From: Coptis chinensis
Lineage: Eukaryota > Streptophyta > Magnoliopsida > Ranunculales > Ranunculaceae
Direction: 5' to 3'
Length of the DNA: 64,000 nucleotides
Assembly: GCA_015680905.1 (NCBI GenBank)
Contig: CM027377.1
Location: 38,402,501 to 38,466,500 of the forward strand
Below, piece by piece: positions 58,937 to 64,000 of the stretch (positions within the stretch are counted from its first letter, which is position 1; each line of letters starts with the position of its first letter). The notes under the pieces are model-generated. The model was not told the DNA's origin, made no database searches, and saw only the letters and a program-made list of their open reading frames with translations. Made by a program: the position numbers and the translations under genes.

Positions 58937-60292
58937 GGGTTAATTTGTCTAAACTCCCACATTTTCAAACGTCACGATTTCCCTCCGTGCCGTCTGACTT
59001 CTATCCCACAATTCCGTTAGTATTCTAAAATTATTCCTAAAAAAAAGTCATTATTATATTTTGTTTTTTTCTTATAGGTTGGGGTTCTAGGGACATATCT
59101 GTTTGACATACAAAATCACTAACCCGGACGACAGGATCTTGAAAGTTTAAAGGGTAAAAGATTGCCACGTGTCGAGTCAAAATGGTTGAATCATTTGCTT
59201 ACTAATTCAGCTCGAGCCAAGCCAAATGCAGTAAATCCACACACTTGTCCGACCACTCAATTTGGTACATAAGTCTTCTTCCTTCTCTCTTTTCTTGTCA
59301 CTTCTTCCTTAAAAAAGTGGCGATGCTAGCATCACAACCAACAATCGGCAACTAGATCACAAAGAAGTTTCACAGCTCATTTTTTTTTACCTCATCAATA
59401 TTATATTAATTGCTAGATTGTACAAAGAAATCATCACTCTAATTAAAGTTACTCAATCACCCTTTTATTTTCATATTTTTATTGATTTTGGGAATCCATT
59501 TTTTTGTCAGGCCTATATAAAGTATAAACACAACCCTTCGTCAAAATCTCACGGAAACTCAAAAGAATATGATAAATAACTTATGAAAAATAGGGGGCAT
59601 GAGAAAAATAGAGATGGGTATATGGTTTTCTTCTATGCTCATTGATTTTGTGGGAGCGTGGGTGGTGATGAGGTTGCCTGACATGGTTTTGAAGTGACTG
59701 AATTTCTGTTGTGTAGTGAAGAAGACAAATGGACTACCTATTTAAGTTTTCTAAGAGATAAGAATATTGAGAAGATTCCCAAGTTTTATAAGAGATAAGA
59801 ATTTTGAGAAGATTGGAAGGATCTATTCAATATGAGTTAATGAAATCTGGGAAGAGGAAGAAATAAGAAGACTTCAATACTGAAGTGAGAGGTGGGACAG
59901 GTGTGTGGATTTATATCACTTAGCTTGGCTCGAGCTGAATTAGAAAGCAAGAGATTCACCATTTTTGGCTCGACACGTGACAATCTTTCAGCCTTTAAAC
60001 ATTTAAGATCATGTGGTTGTCCAGGTGAGTGATTTTGTACGACAAACATATATGTCCCAAGTTGTCACTAGTTTAGAATAAACACCTCACATTTGTAAAA
60101 TTTGATAACGGCTTTTTTTAGGGGTATTTTTAGTATTAGGTGAAATACCAACATAACTAGGATGAAAATTAGACGGCATGGGAGAGATCGAGATGTTTAC
60201 AAATGTGAGGGATTTATTATAAACTAGTGACAAATGTGGGGGGGTTTATTATAAACTAGTGACAAATGTGGGGGGATTGGACAAATTAACCC
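58937..60292. mobile_element. non-autonomous MULE with long terminal inverted repeats
   Basis: The ends are GGGTTAATTTGTC and GACAAATTAACCC. The inverted arms extend about 350-440 bp, sharing for example CCACGTGTCGAG, AATTCAGCTCGAGCCAAGC and AAATCCACACAC. Flanks TTTATTGAT (58928-58936) and TTTCTTCAT (60293-60301) match at 7 of 9 bases, as a worn 9-bp duplication. It is 1356 bp with no transposase. The right end has a doubled block of about 30 bp containing AAACTAGTGACAAATGTGG. Long TIRs and a 9-bp target indicate Mutator-like. Confidence 0.75.
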
Positions 60293-60805
60293 TTTCTTCA
60301 TTTTGAGGAGTCGAGGTTTCCATTCCAATAGAGAAAATGTTGCCAGAGTGATTCTTAATTTTCAAAATATACTTAGAATTATACTCTAAAATCTTGGTTA
60401 CCAAACACATCCTTAAATGAAACTCTTTTTCTTTCACTATTTTATTCTTCCCTATTTATTTTTCTCTCCTTTCTTGTTGACTTGTTCTATATCTATTTCC
60501 TATTTCCTTCAATCTGGAAATATAACTCTCTTATTGTATCAAATACCCACTTTTCTTCTTACATAACAATGGCGGAGGTATGACATTATTAACGAAAAAA
60601 TTTGTGTTCAAAATTATAGAGTAAAAGTTTTTTTAGGAATAAAAAATTAAAATAAAATATGTAAAATCTTATGGAGATAAAAATATTTCAAAATTAGGAA
60701 ATTGGGTCACGAGCTTTTGCAAGTGGTGAAGTCCAGAATCAATGAGATAATCACTTCATGAATTCAAATTTCTTCTATCTCCGTCTTTCATCTTTCACAT
60801 ATTGT
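60293..60805. other. AT-rich spacer
   Basis: No gene or element is recognised. Confidence 0.4.
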
Positions 60806-60891
60806 CAGGGGCGGACCAACAGGAGGGCTAACAGGGGGATATTGCAACCCCGCCCCCCCCCCCCCCACACACAATTTCCTTAAAAAAAAAA

Positions 60892-60946
<55 letters not shown>

Positions 60947-62196
60947 AGAAGAGAGAAGTTTGACTTACCGATACAAAAGAAGACAGACGAGGATAGCGGA
61001 AAAACAAACAAACAAACAAACACTGACTTTTTGCTTTTTCGGAATTCAAAACCCTAGCTTGTTTCTTCCCTCTCTCTCATTGAGCCATTGAGGCATTGAG
61101 CTCGCGACCACTGGCACCAACCTTTTTACCTTCGCGCACCAACCTTCTGATTGTCGAATTGCGAAATTGTTGAATTGCACACACCAAATCCATACTATTG
61201 ATCACTTGATTCATTGATTGTCGAATTGCGAAATTGTTGAAAGCGCTTAAAGGTTAGTTCAATTATGAGTTTTATTATTAGTAGGGGTTAAATTTATATT
61301 CTTATGACTTTGTTGAATAGAAAAAAAAAAATTATTTGTGGGGATGTGGATAACTTTACAACATCATAACACTAATGTCTATTACACGTCTACACCATTA
61401 CACCAAACATCTAGTTATTTATACTTGTATGATTTCATGTTTGTTTATTACATTAGAACTCAAAGTCGAAGAATAAATTGAAAAAAACAAATGATTTTAT
61501 GTAAGTCAATCCCTTTTCTTTGAAGTGTATGTATTCATGTATAGAACCAATTTATTAATAATGATCTACTATCTTAGGTTACCATGTCACAACACCAAGC
61601 GCCAAATAAAACAAAAACTCTATTATCGTTTTTTAAGCGTAAAACTGCTACATCGGAAAGTGATGAAAGTCTTATGCCTAATCTTGATATTTTAAGAGTT
61701 GATGGCAATGAGCAACGTCCTTCCAAAGTCCAAAGGGTTGTAATAGAAGAAAGTGAACCTTCTTTTCAAGTCCAATCGGTAGTGATCAATGAAGTTGAGC
61801 ATTTCCCTATTTTTTTAAACAAAAAAGTCAAAACACTATTTTTTTATTGATAGATTGATTCATCTTATCTTGACACTTCCTGTTTCCACGACAACTACAG
61901 AACGAGCATTTTCAGCTATGAAAATCGTCAAAATAGGATTTCGTAACAAGATGGGGGATGTGTTTCTTGCCGATTGTATGACTGTCTATATTAAACGAGA
62001 GCTTGCTGAAGAAGTCGATTTGGATGGGATAGTAGATGAATTTATTAAGAAGCCACGTAAGACGAAATTTCGATAGTGCAATACTTTGTACTTTGTTTAA
62101 ATATCTTTGTTATAGTTGTCTAGATTTGTAGTGACGACACTCACTCTTTTGTTCATTTTGAGTATTATAATGAAAATGGCGCTCTTTCGTTTACAA
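60806..62196 (+). mobile_element. hAT transposon remnant, internally deleted
   Basis: The left end CAGGGGCGGACC is a typical hAT terminus and is followed by C-rich and A-rich runs. Two coding remnants of a ZMYM1-like hAT transposase follow at 61584-62076. The right terminus was not found; a Ty1/copia LTR begins at 62197 and may have inserted into or beside it. The right boundary is arbitrary. Confidence 0.6.
61584..62076 (+). pseudogene. hAT transposase (ZMYM1/TTF-type) remnant
   Basis: The frame 61584-61850 starts MSQHQAPNKTKTLLSFFKRK, like the N-terminus of plant TTF-domain hAT transposases. The frame 61855-62076 carries the C-terminal dimerization domain (LTLPVSTTTTERAFSAMKIV, RNKMGDVFLADCMTVYI). 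The TTF zinc finger and RNase H-like catalytic core that should lie between are missing, so this is a deletion derivative. Confidence 0.85.
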
Positions 62197-62424
62197 TGTT
62201 AGTTAATTATGATCTCAAATAGATATTCACGTGGAAATTTCGTTTGATACTATTAGACAATAGTCCACGTCAGCTAGTTTCTAGAAGAAAGTTTGTTAGT
62301 GAAGAAACTATATTCTGTTAGTTAGTTAGCTTTCTGTTTTGAATTCAGTTAGACAATGAATGTAATACTATATAAAGTGTAATTGTAGTTCATAAATGAT
62401 TAATGAGAATACTGTTATTCAACA
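62197..62424 (+). repeat. 5' LTR of a Ty1/copia element
   Basis: Starts TGTTAGTTAATTATG and ends TTATTCAACA, 228 bp, immediately followed by a methionine-tRNA primer-binding site. Bases TACAA at 62192-62196 would be the left target duplication; the partner lies outside the window. Confidence 0.85.
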
Positions 62425-62440
62425 TGGTATCGGAGCAGAG
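62425..62440 (+). other. primer-binding site of the copia element
   Basis: TGGTATCGGAGCAGAG directly after the LTR matches, with one change, the TGGTATCAGAGC sequence complementary to initiator tRNA-Met. Confidence 0.9.
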
Positions 62441-62688
62441 AAACCAAATGGTGATCTCGATCCCTTTTCCAATAAATTTCCTCATCCTCAAAAATCAATT
62501 TATCTAATCAAGTTTTCTGATCAAATCAAACCTTTGATTCAATCAATCTTTACTCAATCAACCACGAAATCAAGCTTTTGATTTCATTTTTCAAATTTAA
62601 GATCTATCCTCAATCAACCACGAAATCAAGTTCTTGATTTCATTTTTTGAGGTTTCTTTCACATCAATCATCGATTTCACTAAACATC

Positions 62689-64000
62689 ATGAATACCTCA
62701 ACCAATATTGCTAATTTTGTTCCAATCAAGCTAAGCAAAGACAATTATCTACTATGGAAGTCTTTATTTCTTCCAATTCTAAGAAGCAATGGTTTAACAA
62801 GCTTCATTGATGGAACAGGAGTGTGTCCACGAGAAATTTTAGTCACTGGTTATGAAGAATCAAGAGTTGATACTGTGAATCCATAGTCTACTGAATGGAA
62901 TAAGAAGGATCAAAACTTACTTATCTGGTTAAATGCTACTATCTCCGAATCTTATCTGGTTAAATGCTACTATCTCCGAATCACTACTTCCTTATGTTGT
63001 TGGAGCTCCAACAGCAAGAATTCTATGGAGCACTATGGAAAAACGTTTCTCATCAATTTCTCGTTCGCATAAGCTTCAACTCAAATCAAAGCTTCAAAAC
63101 CTGAAGAAAGGTAACTCAACTATCTCTGAATTTTTATAGAAAGTAAAAGAAATTTCTAATAATCTTGCTGCTATTGAGAGTGTTGTTGAAGAAGAAGATT
63201 TGATAATGTTTGTTTTGAATGGATTATCTTCTAATTATGATACGTTTGGTACATCTTTGAGAATGAGAACTGGACAAGTAAGTTTGGATGAATTACATGG
63301 GTTGTTGCTAACAGAAGAATTGAATATTGAATTGAGGAATCTCAGTTTAATGCAAAATAATACTGTGAATCAAGCTTTTTCGGCTGTTAATCATAATCAA
63401 TATTCAAGAGGGGGTTATAACAATAACAGAGGTGGTTATAGCGGCAATACTGGTGGGTTCAGAGGAGGTAACAATGGATATTATAGAGGCAGAGGAAGAA
63501 TTAATAGAGGAGGACATAATAACACTACTTATAATAGTGGAAATGGTTATACTGGTGGTCACAATGGTGGTGGTTTTCCACAGCAGTCTAATAACCAAAT
63601 CAACACTACAAACAAGTGTTTTCAATCTGGACCTGCTGGTACAAGACCAGTTTGCCAAATTTGTGGAAAGCTAGGTCATTATGCTATTGATTGTTATGAC
63701 CGTATGAATTTTGCCTTTCAAGGTAAGATTCCACCAAAGACTTTAAAGGCTATGATAGCCCACAGGAGCAATGAAACATCAACATCAGGTTATGGAAACA
63801 CTCAATACAGTTCTCAACATGATGGACAATATGATCCTACTGCAAGTTCAAGCTGGTATATGGATAGTGGTGCAACCAACCACATGATGACCGATGTTGG
63901 AAATCTGAATTATCATCAACCTTATTGTGGTGGAGATCAAGTTCAAGGTTGGAGATGGTCTCAATCTTAACATTGCAAACACCGGTAAAGCACTTCTAAA
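62689..64000 (+). pseudogene. copia gag-pol start with several lesions
   Basis: The frame starts MNTSTNIANFVPIKLSKDNY and shows the copia gag pattern (YLLWKSLFLPIL, ILWSTMEKRF, LQLKSKLQNL, SLDELHGLLLTEE), a Gly/Arg/Asn-rich stretch, the CCHC knuckle CQICGKLGHYAIDC and the protease active site WYMDSGATNHM. Lesions: TAG at about 62884, a 31-bp tandem duplication near 62920-62982, TAG at about 63137, and a frame change near 63946 just after the protease start. It cannot give a full polyprotein. Confidence 0.9.

Larger units (their letters stand above)
62197..64000 (+). mobile_element. Ty1/copia retrotransposon, 5' part, cut by window end
   Basis: LTR, primer site, gag and the beginning of protease are in order on the plus strand. 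Integrase, RT and the 3' LTR lie beyond 64000. The coding region already carries stops, a duplication and a shift. Confidence 0.92.

Noticed and set aside
1..64000. CRISPR arrays, operons or bacterial-type systems
   Set aside because: The window is plant nuclear DNA with introns; the repeats seen are exon units, microsatellites or transposons.

Overview
This is nuclear DNA of a flowering plant: split genes with GT-AG introns, AT-rich spacers with long (TA)n tracts, and Ty3/gypsy, Ty1/copia, hAT, MULE, Harbinger-like and Helitron elements. The complete O-methyltransferase at 33.0-34.9 kb closely matches, from memory, the scoulerine 9-O-methyltransferase of berberine biosynthesis in Coptis, so the source is probably Coptis or a close relative in the Ranunculaceae. 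This was not checked by a search.

Layout. 1-6.86 kb: a decayed Ty3/gypsy element of the Tat/Retand type on the minus strand, with one LTR and a primer-binding site at 6.46-6.86 kb. 8.1-9.5 kb (+): an actin-depolymerizing factor gene broken by small deletions. 10.6-12.7 kb: local tandem repeats and a fold-back element. 14.2-18.5 kb (+): a complete RD29B/LTI65-like (CAP160 family) stress gene with an array of six duplicated phase-1 exons behind a promoter carrying ABRE and DRE motifs. 20.0-21.7 kb (-): RNA polymerase III subunit RPC9, head-to-head with 22.5-28.1 kb (+), the tRNA adenosine deaminase TAD1. The last TAD1 intron carries an antisense histone deacetylase pseudogene that is itself split by a transposon. 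30.7-31.2 kb (-): a small HMA-fold protein with a lysine-rich tail. 33.0-34.9 kb (-): the O-methyltransferase. 35.8-39.9 kb: a hAT-type MITE, a Helitron inside a (TA)n tract, and a WRKY pseudogene. 43.5-48.7 kb (-): a complete 1108-residue NT-C2/coiled-coil protein. 49-64 kb: almost only transposon debris, including a LINE RNase H relic, MITEs, a tRNA-derived SINE, a MULE, a deleted hAT element and the 5' part of a Ty1/copia element cut by the window end.

Six genes could be joined exon by exon into open reading frames with every intron phase agreeing: LTI65-like 884 aa, RPC9 170 aa, TAD1 400 aa, HMA 94 aa, OMT 350 aa and NT-C2 1108 aa. No shared pathway links all of them. RPC9 (tRNA transcription) and TAD1 (tRNA editing) share an 846-bp intergenic region and a tRNA theme. 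The most unusual locus is the LTI65-like exon array: its symmetric exons can multiply without breaking the frame, and two adjacent units appear identical.
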